DNA of 64,000 bases from Prevotella sp. CAG:732 (GCA_000436035.1 FR893256.1:1334-65333); one strand, 5' to 3'; positions 56,029-64,000 are shown, counted from the first letter of the stretch. The notes: generated from the letters alone by a model not told the origin. Numbers and translations: made by a program.

Positions 56029-56107
56029 CAGAGTGACCGAATGCGCTGGACTCGAAATCCGGTATACCCTTCTTCGGGTATCGGGGGTTTGAATCCCTCA
56101 TCTTCCG
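56029..56107 (+). tRNA. tRNA-Ser (anticodon CGA)
   Basis: Acceptor stem GGAAGAT/ATCTTCC with discriminator G, D-arm, anticodon stem CTGGA/TCCGG with loop CTCGAAA (anticodon CGA, reads UCG), long type-II variable arm with a TTC-capped helix (TACCC/GGGTA), and T-arm GGGGTTTGAATCCCT. CCA is not encoded. Confidence 0.95.
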
Positions 56108-56129
56108 CTAACTAGTAACAATCCCCATC

Positions 56130-57209
56130 ATGAAAAAAGTATTTATCGCAATATTCATGTTCCTACCTATGATGATGTCTGCACAAAACGTGTTGACACC
56201 ACAACAGCAGTTGGAACAAGCTCAGAAACAGTTGGAAGAAGCCAAGAAGGCAGTAGAAGCTGCTGAGAAGGCGAAGAAAGACGCTGAAGATGCTGCCAAG
56301 AAAGCTGCGACTGCAAAACAAGCTGCCGAGAAGGCCGCTGCTGAAAAAGCTGCTGCCGAAAAGGTTGCTCTAGAGAAAGCTCAGATAGAAAAGCAAATCG
56401 AAGCAGCGAAGGCTGAGGCGGCTCGTTTGAATGCTGAGGCTGAAAAGCTGAAGAAACAGGCTGAGAACTTGGAAAAGAATGCCATCCATAAAACCGATGA
56501 GTTGGAACCTTCCATCTCTCACGAGCCAGCCGTTCTCCCTGCCATTGGTGGTAAACCTGTCGTTGTGGGCGAACCTGAGAAGAAGACTGAAGAAAAGAAG
56601 ACTACTACAAGTGGTTGGGCTGTGCCTACTACCCCAGCCCCATCTGCTAAGAAGGTAGAAACGGAAAGTCCTAAGTTGGCTAGTGGAGTCAAACTCAAGG
56701 CTGACCCTAAATACCTGGAAGGCGCTGTCACACTCAATGACGATGGCAAGGTGGAATTTACGATGGAGACGGATGCTAACGGCAAGTCTGCTGCGCAAAT
56801 CTATGACATCGTTTATAATTATATGAGCGGTCTGACACAGGATAAGAACAATATCGCTAGTCGTGTGGCACTCGTCAACCCACAGGAGCACGTCATCGCC
56901 AACACCATGGACGAATGGATTGTGTTCAGCCAAAGCTTCATCTCGCTCGACCGCACAGAAATCAAATACCAATTGGTGGCAAATATCGCTGACAATTCCC
57001 TGAAATTGAAGATGACACGTCTCTACTACAACTATGAGGAAGGACGCAGTACTGGTTTCAAGGACGCAGCCGAGAACGTGATTACCGACAAGATTGCATT
57101 GACCAAGAAGAAAAACGACTTGGCTAAGATATTCGGCAAGTTCCGCAAGGGAACCATCAACCGTAAAGACCAGATTTTCAGCGAAATCGCTGAATTGGTG
57201 AAGAAATAA
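56130..57209 (+). CDS. DUF4468-domain exported protein with N-terminal coiled coil
   Basis: 359 aa. Sec signal peptide (cut near MMSAQ-N), then an Ala/Lys/Glu heptad-rich coiled coil (residues 25-118), a Pro/Thr/Lys linker (120-190), and a C-terminal DUF4468 domain (KYLEGAVTLNDDGKVEFTMETDANGKSAAQIYDIVYNYMSGL...). DUF4468 is Bacteroidota-specific and of unknown function. Probably periplasmic. It starts 23 bp after the tRNA and precedes a small membrane-protein gene by 17 bp. Confidence 0.85.
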   Translation: MKKVFIAIFMFLPMMMSAQNVLTPQQQLEQAQKQLEEAKKAVEAAEKAKKDAEDAAKKAATAKQAAEKAAAEKAAAEKVALEKAQIEKQIEAAKAEAARLNAEAEKLKKQAENLEKNAIHKTDELEPSISHEPAVLPAIGGKPVVVGEPEKKTEEKKTTTSGWAVPTTPAPSAKKVETESPKLASGVKLKADPKYLEGAVTLNDDGKVEFTMETDANGKSAAQIYDIVYNYMSGLTQDKNNIASRVALVNPQEHVIANTMDEWIVFSQSFISLDRTEIKYQLVANIADNSLKLKMTRLYYNYEEGRSTGFKDAAENVITDKIALTKKKNDLAKIFGKFRKGTINRKDQIFSEIAELVKK

Positions 57210-57226
57210 CTTAATCCGAAGATTTT

Positions 57227-57550
57227 ATGACACAAGAAGAAAATCTCCACAATAACGTACAGAACAACGAAGAGAATATCAATCCACAAGAATCTCGCTC
57301 AGAGGAGGCTGGCAGCACAGAGTCATACGCTGTTAGACCTCATCATCGCCAGCGAAGACTGATAGAATACGACGGACGAGACAAGATGTTTAAGGTGCGC
57401 AACACACTTAACATCATCTTTATGATACTCGCAGTCATCGGACTTATCTTATGGACTCAAACCGACTGGCAGAATACGGGTATCAGCATCGTTTTGGTGG
57501 GTGTAGCCCTCAAGATAGTAGAGGTACTCCTCAGATTATTCAAGAAATAG
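57227..57550 (+). CDS. 107-aa two-TM protein with polar N-terminus
   Basis: Residues 1-55 are polar, Asn/Glu-rich and probably disordered. A basic patch (RPHHRQRRLIEYDGRDKMFKVR) precedes two TM helices (about 62-78 and 84-104). Lies between the DUF4468 and porin genes, likely in the same transcript (17 and 24 bp gaps). Family unknown to me. Confidence 0.7.
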   Translation: MTQEENLHNNVQNNEENINPQESRSEEAGSTESYAVRPHHRQRRLIEYDGRDKMFKVRNTLNIIFMILAVIGLILWTQTDWQNTGISIVLVGVALKIVEVLLRLFKK

Positions 57551-57574
57551 ATTGTATTCGAAGTGGAAAAAAGA

Positions 57575-59920
57575 ATGAACAAAATATTCGTAACCCTATT
57601 GATTTGTGCTGCAACTTTGCCAGTTGCGGCACAAACTGATTATAACTCTATCAACGAAGATGGTGATTTTAGACCGGCTTCTGAACGCAGAATCAGCCCC
57701 GACTCTCTCGGCTCCAACCAAGAGATTCCAAAGGGAATCAAGGTATGGACAGTAGATGAGAGATTCGGCGACAGAGTGGAGGCTCAAGTCGATACCTTGC
57801 AACACATGTATATGAACACAACTTTCACAGAAGGTCTTCGTGGTGAATACAACACGCTCGGCAACATGGGTTCGCCTAGAATCGGTCGTATCTTCATCGA
57901 CCGCCGCAACACACAGGGACAGTTCCTCTTTACAGAACCCTTTTCTTACTTCAATACCCCTGTGAGCGACTTCCATTTCACCAACACTTATTCGCCTATC
58001 ACCAATGTCACCCTCAATTCCTGCGGCAACCGCACCAATGGCGAGGATGACTTCCGTGCGTTATTTGCCGTCAATGCCAATAAGCGACTAGGTGTAGGCT
58101 TCCGTTTCGACTATAAGTATGGTCGTGGCTATTACAACTCTCAGAGCACCAGCCACTTCAAATATACGATGTGGGCATCCTACCTAGGTGACCAATATCA
58201 AGCACACCTCCTCCTCTCCACGCTCCACCAAAAGGTAACGGAGAATGGAGGTATCACCAACGATGACTATATCAAGCATCCAGACCTCTTCGAGGAGAGT
58301 TTCGCAGAGAGCGAAATTCCTACCGTGCTCGAAAAAAACTGGAACAGAAATGATAACCAGCACATCTTCTTCTCTCATCGCTATAGTCTCGGTTTCAAGC
58401 GCAAAGTACGCATGACCGAGGAAGAAATCAAGGCAAAGAAGTTTGCCATGGAATCTGCCAAAGACAACGCCGAGAGCGATGCCAAGGAAGAAGCCATGAA
58501 GCAAGCCAAGAAAGAAGGAAAGAAATTTGATGAGAAAGCCTTCGACAAGGCGAATCAAAACAAATACATGGGTCGTCCTGACGATGCCAAGATTGCAGGA
58601 AACGAACCTGCCCTTGAAGCCAACAAGGATGTGATGAAGGCTGACACCACTCGTCTCGCAGTGAACGGAAAGGCAGCAGCCGACAGTCTTTTGGCACAAC
58701 AGAAGAAAGCAGCCCAAGACTCCCTCTTCTTCAAGGATGAGTACGTGCCAGTCACCAGTTTCATCCATACTTTGAAATTTGATACGTTCAAGCGTATCTA
58801 CCAGGCATATCAGACTCCAGCCGATTACTATCTCAACGAGTATTTCGACGCAGGCAGACTGACAGGCGACTCCATCTACGACAAAACTCGCCACTGGGAA
58901 TTGAAAAACACCTTTGCCATCGCTACCCTCGAAGGATTCAGTAAGTGGGCAAAGGCAGGACTCAAGGCTTTCGTCAGCTATGACATGCGCCACTTCGACC
59001 TGCCAAATATGGAGGGAGTGAGCGAAACTTATAATGAACATACCCTCAGCGTGGGCGGACAGTTGAGCAAGGAACAAGGTAAGTTGCTTCATTATAATGC
59101 CGTAGCTGAGATTGGCGTAGCTGGTGAGGATGCAGGAACGCTCGCTGTCGATGGAACCGTCAAGTTGAACATCCCTCTCTTCGGAGACACATTGGGTATC
59201 AAGGGTGACGCCTTCTTCCATCGTGAGAATCCATCATTCTACTATCGCAAATATCATTCTCGTCACCTTTGGTGGGAGAACAATCTCGACAAAGTTATCC
59301 ACACCAGAATCATGGGTACATTGAATTTCGACAAGACACATACCACACTGCGTGTTGCGATGGACGAAATCAAGAATTATACCTATCTCTCACAGAGTTA
59401 CAATGTGACAGAGGCTGGTTTGAGAACAGGTGTCAGTGTCACTCCTATGCAGAGTAGCAGTCCTGTCAACATCTTGACAGCTCAGCTCATGCAGAACTTC
59501 CGTTTGGGCATCCTCAACTGGGAGAATGTAATTACCTACCAGCACTCTAGCAAGCAGGAGGTAATCCCTGTGCCAGACCTTGATGTCTATACGAACCTCT
59601 ACATCAAGTTCCGTGTAGCTAAGGTGCTCAATATCGACTTCGGTGCCGACGCTCGCTATTTCACTAGCTATGAGGCTCCCGACTATTCTCCATATATGGG
59701 ACAATATGTCGTACAGGGCAATGGTGGTAACAATGTGAAGGTGGGCAACTACCCTATCATCAATGCCTACGCCAATGTGTTCATCAAGCATACGCGATTC
59801 TTCGTGATGATGAGCCACATCAATGCCGGTCAGGGTGACAAGAACTACTTCCTCACTCCTCACTATCCTATTAATGGAAGAATCTTCAGATTTGGAGTAA
59901 GTTGGAACTTCTTCAACTAA
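57575..59920 (+). CDS. Putative porin (Bacteroidota outer-membrane barrel) with Lys/Ala-rich insert
   Basis: About 781 aa with signal peptide (MNKIFVTLLICAATLPVAAQ). The start at 57575 opens the signal; four extra codons are possible. Repeated amphipathic strands with aromatic girdles run to the C-terminus, which ends GVSWNFFN with the Phe/Asn-type barrel signature. Residues about 287-390 form a charged, Lys/Ala/Glu/Asp-rich helical insert between two strands. This fits the Bacteroidota putative-porin family. Cargo unknown. Confidence 0.85.
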   Translation: MNKIFVTLLICAATLPVAAQTDYNSINEDGDFRPASERRISPDSLGSNQEIPKGIKVWTVDERFGDRVEAQVDTLQHMYMNTTFTEGLRGEYNTLGNMGSPRIGRIFIDRRNTQGQFLFTEPFSYFNTPVSDFHFTNTYSPITNVTLNSCGNRTNGEDDFRALFAVNANKRLGVGFRFDYKYGRGYYNSQSTSHFKYTMWASYLGDQYQAHLLLSTLHQKVTENGGITNDDYIKHPDLFEESFAESEIPTVLEKNWNRNDNQHIFFSHRYSLGFKRKVRMTEEEIKAKKFAMESAKDNAESDAKEEAMKQAKKEGKKFDEKAFDKANQNKYMGRPDDAKIAGNEPALEANKDVMKADTTRLAVNGKAAADSLLAQQKKAAQDSLFFKDEYVPVTSFIHTLKFDTFKRIYQAYQTPADYYLNEYFDAGRLTGDSIYDKTRHWELKNTFAIATLEGFSKWAKAGLKAFVSYDMRHFDLPNMEGVSETYNEHTLSVGGQLSKEQGKLLHYNAVAEIGVAGEDAGTLAVDGTVKLNIPLFGDTLGIKGDAFFHRENPSFYYRKYHSRHLWWENNLDKVIHTRIMGTLNFDKTHTTLRVAMDEIKNYTYLSQSYNVTEAGLRTGVSVTPMQSSSPVNILTAQLMQNFRLGILNWENVITYQHSSKQEVIPVPDLDVYTNLYIKFRVAKVLNIDFGADARYFTSYEAPDYSPYMGQYVVQGNGGNNVKVGNYPIINAYANVFIKHTRFFVMMSHINAGQGDKNYFLTPHYPINGRIFRFGVSWNFFN

Positions 59921-59954
59921 TGTGAACAACGACTAAAATCTATAGTATAAGTAA

Positions 59955-60983
59955 ATGGAAGAAACTATCAAGACTAACTCGCTGAAAGCATGGGTATTGG
60001 CGGCCCGCCCAGTCACATTGACAGCTGCAGCAGTGCCAGTTTTGCTGGGCATTGTCTTCGCATGGCGAAGAGTCATAACGCTTGGCAAAACAACAATCTA
60101 TATGGCAGAAAGCGATATGGTATATACAGGTATGCCACATATCGAGTATGATTTGACAGGAGACTTCAACTGGGTTCCTGCCATTCTTTGCCTCCTCTTT
60201 GCATGGGTGATGCAAATAGACTCCAACTTCGTCAACGACTATTTCGACTGCAAGAAAGGTGCAGATGACGAGACCCGACTAGGTCCGAGACGTGCTTGTT
60301 CGCAAGGATGGATTACGATGAAGGCGATGAAGATAGGTATCGCCATCACTACCCTGATAGCTTGCATCATCGGTCTGCCTCTTGTCTTTTATGGTGGCAT
60401 TGAAATGGTCTTGGTTGGAATCACTTGTGTGGCTTTTTGCTTCCTTTACACTACTTCGTTGAGTTATCTCGGATTGGGTGATGTGCTCGTCTTGATGTTC
60501 TTTGGCATCGTACCGGTTTGCTGTACTTATTATGTATGTATGCCGGAACCTATCCAACTGCCAACAGGAAAAGTTTTCATTGCCTCTATCGCTTGTGGCA
60601 TGGTGGTTGACACCCTTCTGCTAGTCAACAATTATAGAGACAGGCACAACGACAGAAAGGCTGGCAAGATGACGATGGCGGTTAGATTTGGCGGTGTAGC
60701 CACCTGGCTGATTTATTTGCACATCGGCTTCTTCAGCGCAGTTATCATGGCGATTGTTTCATTTGATGATATGGAGAAATTTGGAGTCAGCGTACCACTC
60801 TACTTGACGCAGATCATATACGGCTATTATCATTTCAAAGCAAGTCGGGAGATGAAGCGGCTCAGAGGCAAACAACTCAACAAGGTACTTGGTATGACGG
60901 CTCGAAACATCCTTATTTTTGGATTGGTCAACGTCTTTACCCTATTTGCAGTAACACTATTTATAAAGACACCAACTTGGTGA
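59955..60983 (+). CDS. menA: 1,4-dihydroxy-2-naphthoate polyprenyltransferase
   Basis: 342-aa UbiA-family membrane enzyme with about nine TM helices. First Asp-rich motif NDYFDCKKGADD (from N94) and second NNYRDRHNDRKAGKMTMAVRFG are present. MenA joins a polyprenyl chain to DHNA in menaquinone synthesis. Start MEETIKTNSLKAWVLAARPVTL is typical. Menaquinone is the usual quinone here. Not followed by other men genes. Confidence 0.93.
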   Translation: MEETIKTNSLKAWVLAARPVTLTAAAVPVLLGIVFAWRRVITLGKTTIYMAESDMVYTGMPHIEYDLTGDFNWVPAILCLLFAWVMQIDSNFVNDYFDCKKGADDETRLGPRRACSQGWITMKAMKIGIAITTLIACIIGLPLVFYGGIEMVLVGITCVAFCFLYTTSLSYLGLGDVLVLMFFGIVPVCCTYYVCMPEPIQLPTGKVFIASIACGMVVDTLLLVNNYRDRHNDRKAGKMTMAVRFGGVATWLIYLHIGFFSAVIMAIVSFDDMEKFGVSVPLYLTQIIYGYYHFKASREMKRLRGKQLNKVLGMTARNILIFGLVNVFTLFAVTLFIKTPTW

Positions 60984-61027
60984 GAATAACTTCCACTTCT
61001 GTGGAATATAGAATATAGGAGGTAACT

Positions 61028-61669
61028 ATGAAACAACAAGTAAGTCTTGAAATCATGGAGTTTGTCGAACGACAAATTCTACCGAGATATAACGCCTTTG
61101 GCGAAAGCCACGGCTTGCGCCACGTGACCAGAGTCATCAAGAACTCGCTTAGGTTGGCTGATGTCACGGGAGCAGACATCGACATGGTATATGTCATTGC
61201 CGCATACCATGACCTCGGCATGGAGGGTCCACGTGCCATCCATCACCTTACCAGTGGTAAGATACTGATGGCAGATGCCAGACTGAAGAGATGGTTCAAT
61301 GCCGACCAGTTGAAGGTGATGAAGGAGGCGGTGGAAGACCATCGTGCCTCATCTAGCCGTCAGCCACGTAGCATCTACGGCAAGATTGTGGCAGAGGCAG
61401 ACAGAGATATTGATGTACACGAGATTTTCTTGCGTGCTATCCAATATGGCAAGGAGAATGATCCGGATAAAACTGTCGAGGAACACTGGGAACGCTTTGC
61501 ACAGCACATGGACGAGAAATACTCCAACAATGGTTATATCAAACTGTGGATTCCCAATTCTCCCAATGAGAAGGCCTTGAAAGAACTTCGCAATATCATA
61601 GAAGACAAGAAGTTGCTGAGAAAAGCATTCGATGACATTTGGAAGGAAATGTCTGAAATCAATCCGTAG
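61028..61669 (+). CDS. HD-domain phosphohydrolase
   Basis: 213-aa HD-superfamily protein. Metal ligands: H28/H32 (ESHGLRHV), HD pair 61-62 (AAYHDLGM), later HH (72-73) and an Asp in AEADRDIDVHE. No extra domains. Likely a nucleotide or phosphoester hydrolase; substrate not deducible. Follows menA by 44 bp and may be cotranscribed; an AGGAGG site (61017-61022) precedes the start. Confidence 0.88.
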   Translation: MKQQVSLEIMEFVERQILPRYNAFGESHGLRHVTRVIKNSLRLADVTGADIDMVYVIAAYHDLGMEGPRAIHHLTSGKILMADARLKRWFNADQLKVMKEAVEDHRASSSRQPRSIYGKIVAEADRDIDVHEIFLRAIQYGKENDPDKTVEEHWERFAQHMDEKYSNNGYIKLWIPNSPNEKALKELRNIIEDKKLLRKAFDDIWKEMSEINP

Positions 61670-61735
61670 AAAGAAAAGTCAAGTTGAGTGAATCATCACA
61701 GGTTACTACTTTTTCGGAAAAAAAGAGTCAAAATT

Positions 61736-61768
61736 TTTGGTGGTCTCGTATGAATTGATTACCTTTGC
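61736..61768 (+). promoter_or_regulatory. Promoter of the structured leader RNA
   Basis: TTTG (61736-61739), 20-nt spacer, TACCTTTGC (61760-61768). Perfect consensus. Start predicted near 61775, at the foot of the structured RNA and 285 nt before the next start codon. Confidence 0.8.
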
Positions 61769-61774
61769 ATTGTC

Positions 61775-62030
61775 AATCAGAAGAGAGCTACATGAATGAG
61801 AAATGAATGTAGTCAAAGATATTGGGGTCGTTCGGTTAGATCGGGTTACTCTTCATAATAAATCGTGAAACCGAGAAGACTTCTCTTGCTTATGGCGGGC
61901 CATATAAATCGCATTTGGCGACTAAGCTGTAAAGCCGGTGGATTACAAAGGCGGAGAGCTCTCAAACTAGTGAATAGTTCAGAGTTTCATCACATCATCG
62001 GCGACCCCTTCTCTTTCTGACCTCATCAAC
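61775..62030 (+). ncRNA. Multi-helix structured RNA, leader of the acidic-protein gene or stand-alone
   Basis: Closed by long-range helices: TCAGAAGAG (61777-61785) with CTCTTTCTGA (62011-62020, one bulge) and GGGGTCG (61824-61830) with CGACCCC (62002-62008). Inside are local hairpins CTACAT/ATGTAG (61788-61812), AGAA/TTCT (61874-61884), a three-way element GCTTA/TAAGC (61888-61927) enclosing TGG/CCA and TCGC/GCGA hairpins, and AACTA/TAGTT (61965-61979). It has a consensus promoter and no long reading frame or terminator. I do not recognise it: it lacks tmRNA, RNase P and cobalamin-riboswitch hallmarks. Confidence 0.55.
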
Positions 62031-62059
62031 TGGCTAAGCAATCATCTAATCTCTAGAAT

Positions 62060-62506
62060 ATGGAAATAACAGAACAAACCATCTTGCAGGTGGAACGCTT
62101 CATCAAGAAGGTTGCACAGAAATTCCCTACCGTTGAAGAAAGCGAAGCTTCCTTGTTGACCGACATTCATATCCGAGTGTCGCAAGACAGTGGCGAGATG
62201 TTGGCTTTCGATGACGACGACGTGGAAATAACTCGTTGTGTGGTAGAACAATGGATAGACTGCAAAGACGAGAACTTCTATGACGAAATAGCAGATTGCT
62301 TGCGTGGATTGCTAAGAAAAAATGCAGAAATCATCGACAATCTTGGTCTTCTCAAACCATATAGCTTTGTATTGGAAGATGATGACAAGCAACATCTAGG
62401 AGAACTTTACCTTGCCGATGACGATACCATCATCTTGGGAGGGGACTTGATGCAGAACTTGGATCAAGACCTAGATGGATTCTTGGATGAGTTGCTAAAA
62501 GATTAA
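62060..62506 (+). CDS. 148-aa acidic protein, function unknown
   Basis: Mixed helix/strand, strongly acidic (DDDDVEI, LEDDDKQHLGELYLADDD, closing QDLDGFLDELLKD). No signal or TM segments; cytosolic. It follows the structured RNA by about 30 nt and ends at the terminator 62535-62575, so RNA and protein form one unit. No family recognised. Acidity suggests a binding partner, Ca2+/Mg2+, or a DNA-mimic role, none of which is shown. Confidence 0.8.
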   Translation: MEITEQTILQVERFIKKVAQKFPTVEESEASLLTDIHIRVSQDSGEMLAFDDDDVEITRCVVEQWIDCKDENFYDEIADCLRGLLRKNAEIIDNLGLLKPYSFVLEDDDKQHLGELYLADDDTIILGGDLMQNLDQDLDGFLDELLKD

Positions 62507-62534
62507 AAAGAACAATTTTTTAAGTTGAATATAA

Positions 62535-62575
62535 AAAGCGTGCAGGTCTATGTTGGCTTGCACGCTTTATATTAT
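62535..62575 (+). terminator. Terminator after the acidic-protein gene
   Basis: AAAGCGTGCA/TGCACGCTTT ten-pair stem, 14-nt loop, A/T-rich tail. Confidence 0.88.
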
Positions 62576-62730
62576 TCATCAAATAGAGAATCGTATTTTA
62601 GTTCCATTCCGCAATCATTTTATCTATTTCGCTGTCTGATGATTCTCACTTCAAGCAAGGCATCCTCAACTCTTAGTTTGAATTCTTTCTCGCCGAGCTT
62701 GACCTTTTTTATAGGGGAGTTTAGCCGATT
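62572..62730 (-). pseudogene. Possible decayed C-terminal gene remnant
   Basis: On the minus strand a 35-codon reading ending KVKLGEKEFKLRVEDALLEV.. stops at 62620-62622. In another frame the text continues DSEIDKMIAEWN and, after a stop, MELKYDSLFDE, ending at 62572. The pieces look like protein, split by frame changes. No start or family can be identified. Confidence 0.3.
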
Positions 62731-62808
62731 GCCCACGCTACGGGCATTCAATGCCCAAACTAGGGGCAATGCGTGCCCAAACTAGGGGCATCGAATGCCC
62801 AGGCTATG
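62731..62808. repeat. 22-bp tandem array GCCC-N7-GGGC with CTAG cores
   Basis: Three and a half units of 22 bp: 62731-62752, 62753-62774, 62775-62796 and a partial one to 62808. Units begin GCCCAAACTAGGGGC (or GCCCACGCTACGGGC). Between units lie palindromes such as GGGCAT-tca-ATGCCC. It ends 45 bp from the ATP-grasp gene stop. Too short and non-spaced for CRISPR. Confidence 0.85.
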
Positions 62809-62853
62809 AACCATATCGGAAGTGGCTACAAGAGCAGAAATGAATCAAGATAA

Positions 62854-63957
62854 TCAGTGCATTGGAGCATCCTCGGAAGGTTTGCCCGGCATCACACGAA
62901 GATGATAGCGATTGCCATCATACTCTACTCGCATCAGATGGAGAGAAGACTTCTCTGAAAGTCCTAAGTCGAGCGCTACATGACCCATCGTGCGACGGAG
63001 ATTCAGTTCCACGCAAGGGTTCACCAGCAACTCGCCTTCTTCATCTGCATATATCATCATATCTATACCAAAAGGACCGCAGTAGAGATTCTTTAGTACA
63101 GGTCCTATCTTTTCAACCATTACTTCACGCATATTCCGTAAGTGCTCGATATTGACGTAGTTACGAAGTACAGCCTCTTTCTCTTTTTCGGTAGCAAGCA
63201 AGTTGCCGGTATATGCACCCTTGATAGTTTCAAAGAGCGAAAGACCACGATAGTTCACCTTGCCATCTTTCATCTCAAACTCCATCCCAAAGTCTTTCAC
63301 CTTATTATAAAATGGCTCCACGGTAACACCGCCTTGTTGCTTCATCACCTTGACAGCCCAGCGAATCGTATCTTCGAGATTTGGAGCGACCAACTTTCCA
63401 TCATTGGACTCGGAAAGAGCTGAAGGACTTGCCACATATTTCACCCCTCGCCCACTGCTGCTCCATGGCGCCTTGACCACAGCCTTACCTCTTCGTTCGA
63501 TGGCGCATCTCAGAGATTCTTCGTCAGTAACGAACTCCACATCTTGTTGCAAATGTTCAGCTGCCCATTTTCGTCCGCTCACTTCTCTCAATTGAGCTAG
63601 AAGATCAGATGTTGGGAGCATGATTTCAGGGCATCCTAAACGCTTGAGTTGAGAAACCAATGCCAAATCCCATCCCCAAGGATGAATGCTATCTATCAAC
63701 ATGGTGTTCTTAAAGACCTCCGACAACTGCAGAGGGGTGATGAATTCCACCTTATTATATATAGCACCCAGATGTCTCACCTTGTCGTAAGCATCATCGA
63801 TGTCATCTACTAGCACAAAATCGTTCTCGTCAGCCCACAAAGCAGGTATGAAAGCCAAATCCTTATGGAGTTGTCTTCCTGCATGAGGGGCGGTATAGTT
63901 GGACTGGTTGGCAGCGAGTGCCAAATCGTGTTCAGGATTGAATATATGTAGTTTCAT
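62854..63957 (-). CDS. ATP-grasp family protein, function unknown
   Basis: 367 aa. N-terminal segment KLHIFNPEHDLALAANQSNYTAP; ATP-grasp fold with VVKAPWSSSGRGVKYV (P-loop-like, near residue 162) and the metal/ATP end NPCVELNLRRTMGHVAL. This resembles Bacteroidota hypothetical ATP-grasp ligases; substrates unknown. A TACCTTTGC -7 element at 63962-63970 is only 4 bp before the ATG, so the mRNA would be leaderless or nearly so. The -33 is poor. The start codon itself lies at 63955-63957. Confidence 0.82.
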   Translation of the reverse strand: MKLHIFNPEHDLALAANQSNYTAPHAGRQLHKDLAFIPALWADENDFVLVDDIDDAYDKVRHLGAIYNKVEFITPLQLSEVFKNTMLIDSIHPWGWDLALVSQLKRLGCPEIMLPTSDLLAQLREVSGRKWAAEHLQQDVEFVTDEESLRCAIERRGKAVVKAPWSSSGRGVKYVASPSALSESNDGKLVAPNLEDTIRWAVKVMKQQGGVTVEPFYNKVKDFGMEFEMKDGKVNYRGLSLFETIKGAYTGNLLATEKEKEAVLRNYVNIEHLRNMREVMVEKIGPVLKNLYCGPFGIDMMIYADEEGELLVNPCVELNLRRTMGHVALDLGLSEKSSLHLMRVEYDGNRYHLRVMPGKPSEDAPMH

Positions 63958-64000
63958 GGGTGCAAAGGTAGTTCAATTCGAAGACAAAAAAGAAAGATAA

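Noticed and set aside
58184..59221. 345-codon minus-strand frame opposite the porin gene
   Set aside because: Antisense shadow; no start context, no family, and the plus-strand porin has signal peptide and barrel pattern.
61775..62030. tmRNA, RNase P RNA or cobalamin riboswitch as identity of the structured RNA
   Set aside because: No tag-peptide frame or tRNA-like ends, no GAGGAAAGTCC-type core, and no B12-box consensus.
62731..62808. CRISPR array
   Set aside because: Contiguous 22-bp tandem units without spacers, and no cas genes in the window.

Overview
The window is a contiguous stretch of chromosome from a member of the Bacteroidota, most likely a Bacteroidales/Prevotellaceae species (Prevotella/Segatella type; genus is an inference). 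The support is: a short primary sigma factor without region 1.1; many copies of the Bacteroidota promoter (-33 TTTG, 19-21 nt spacer, -7 TAnnTTTG followed by C); Bacteroidota-restricted proteins (putative porin, DUF4293, DUF4468, omega-like RNA polymerase subunit, barrel-bearing anti-sigma factor); and the atpD-C-(I)-B-E-F-H-A-G gene order. Most of it is ordinary housekeeping chromosome. I see no prophage, transposon, CRISPR array or rRNA operon. There is one tRNA, tRNA-Ser(CGA).

Layout. 1-8.8 kb (minus): 5' part of a GHL10-type glycosidase, a TRIC/UPF0126 membrane protein, rarA, then a four-gene heavy-metal RND efflux operon (His-rich small membrane protein, adaptor, pump, outer-membrane channel). 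8.9-11.6 kb (plus): a membrane-anchored MORN-repeat/GH25 muramidase and rpoD. 11.7-28 kb (minus): an energy block made of rseC-rnfBCDGEA, the nine-gene F1Fo ATP synthase operon, pfkA and an NhaD-type Na+/H+ antiporter. 28-31.5 kb (minus): a GT2 glycosyltransferase, a flippase and rpsP. 31.6-33.4 kb (minus): bamD, rpoZ-like and DUF4293. 33.5-38.6 kb (plus): uvrB, a DMT transporter, and an ACT-domain/UPF0210 pair. 38.7-43.7 kb (minus): an ECF sigma/dual-membrane anti-sigma barrel pair, rnz, a lipoprotein, mazG and two tiny membrane proteins. 43.8-52.8 kb: valS, a surface-type clostripain lipoprotein, a GYF-domain membrane protein, nth, an OmpH-like lipoprotein, a 64-aa membrane protein, pepD, and a self-contained unit coding a 37-aa peptide. 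52.8-64 kb: an ECF sigma factor, htpG, tRNA-Ser, a DUF4468 protein, a porin-like barrel, menA, an HD phosphohydrolase, a long structured RNA leader with an acidic unknown protein, and an ATP-grasp protein.

How parts work together. Rnf oxidises reduced ferredoxin with NAD+ and pumps ions. The ATP synthase c subunit has a proton-type ion site, and NhaD can exchange Na+ and H+, so the block looks like one Na+/H+ bioenergetic module beside a glycolytic control gene. The most unusual signals are small or non-coding: the multi-helix RNA leader at about 61.78-62.03 kb, the 37-aa peptide with a Gly-Gly motif near its C-terminus at 52.57 kb, 22-bp-period tandem arrays with CTAG cores, the direct repeat upstream of the atp promoter, and the overlapping divergent promoters upstream of valS.
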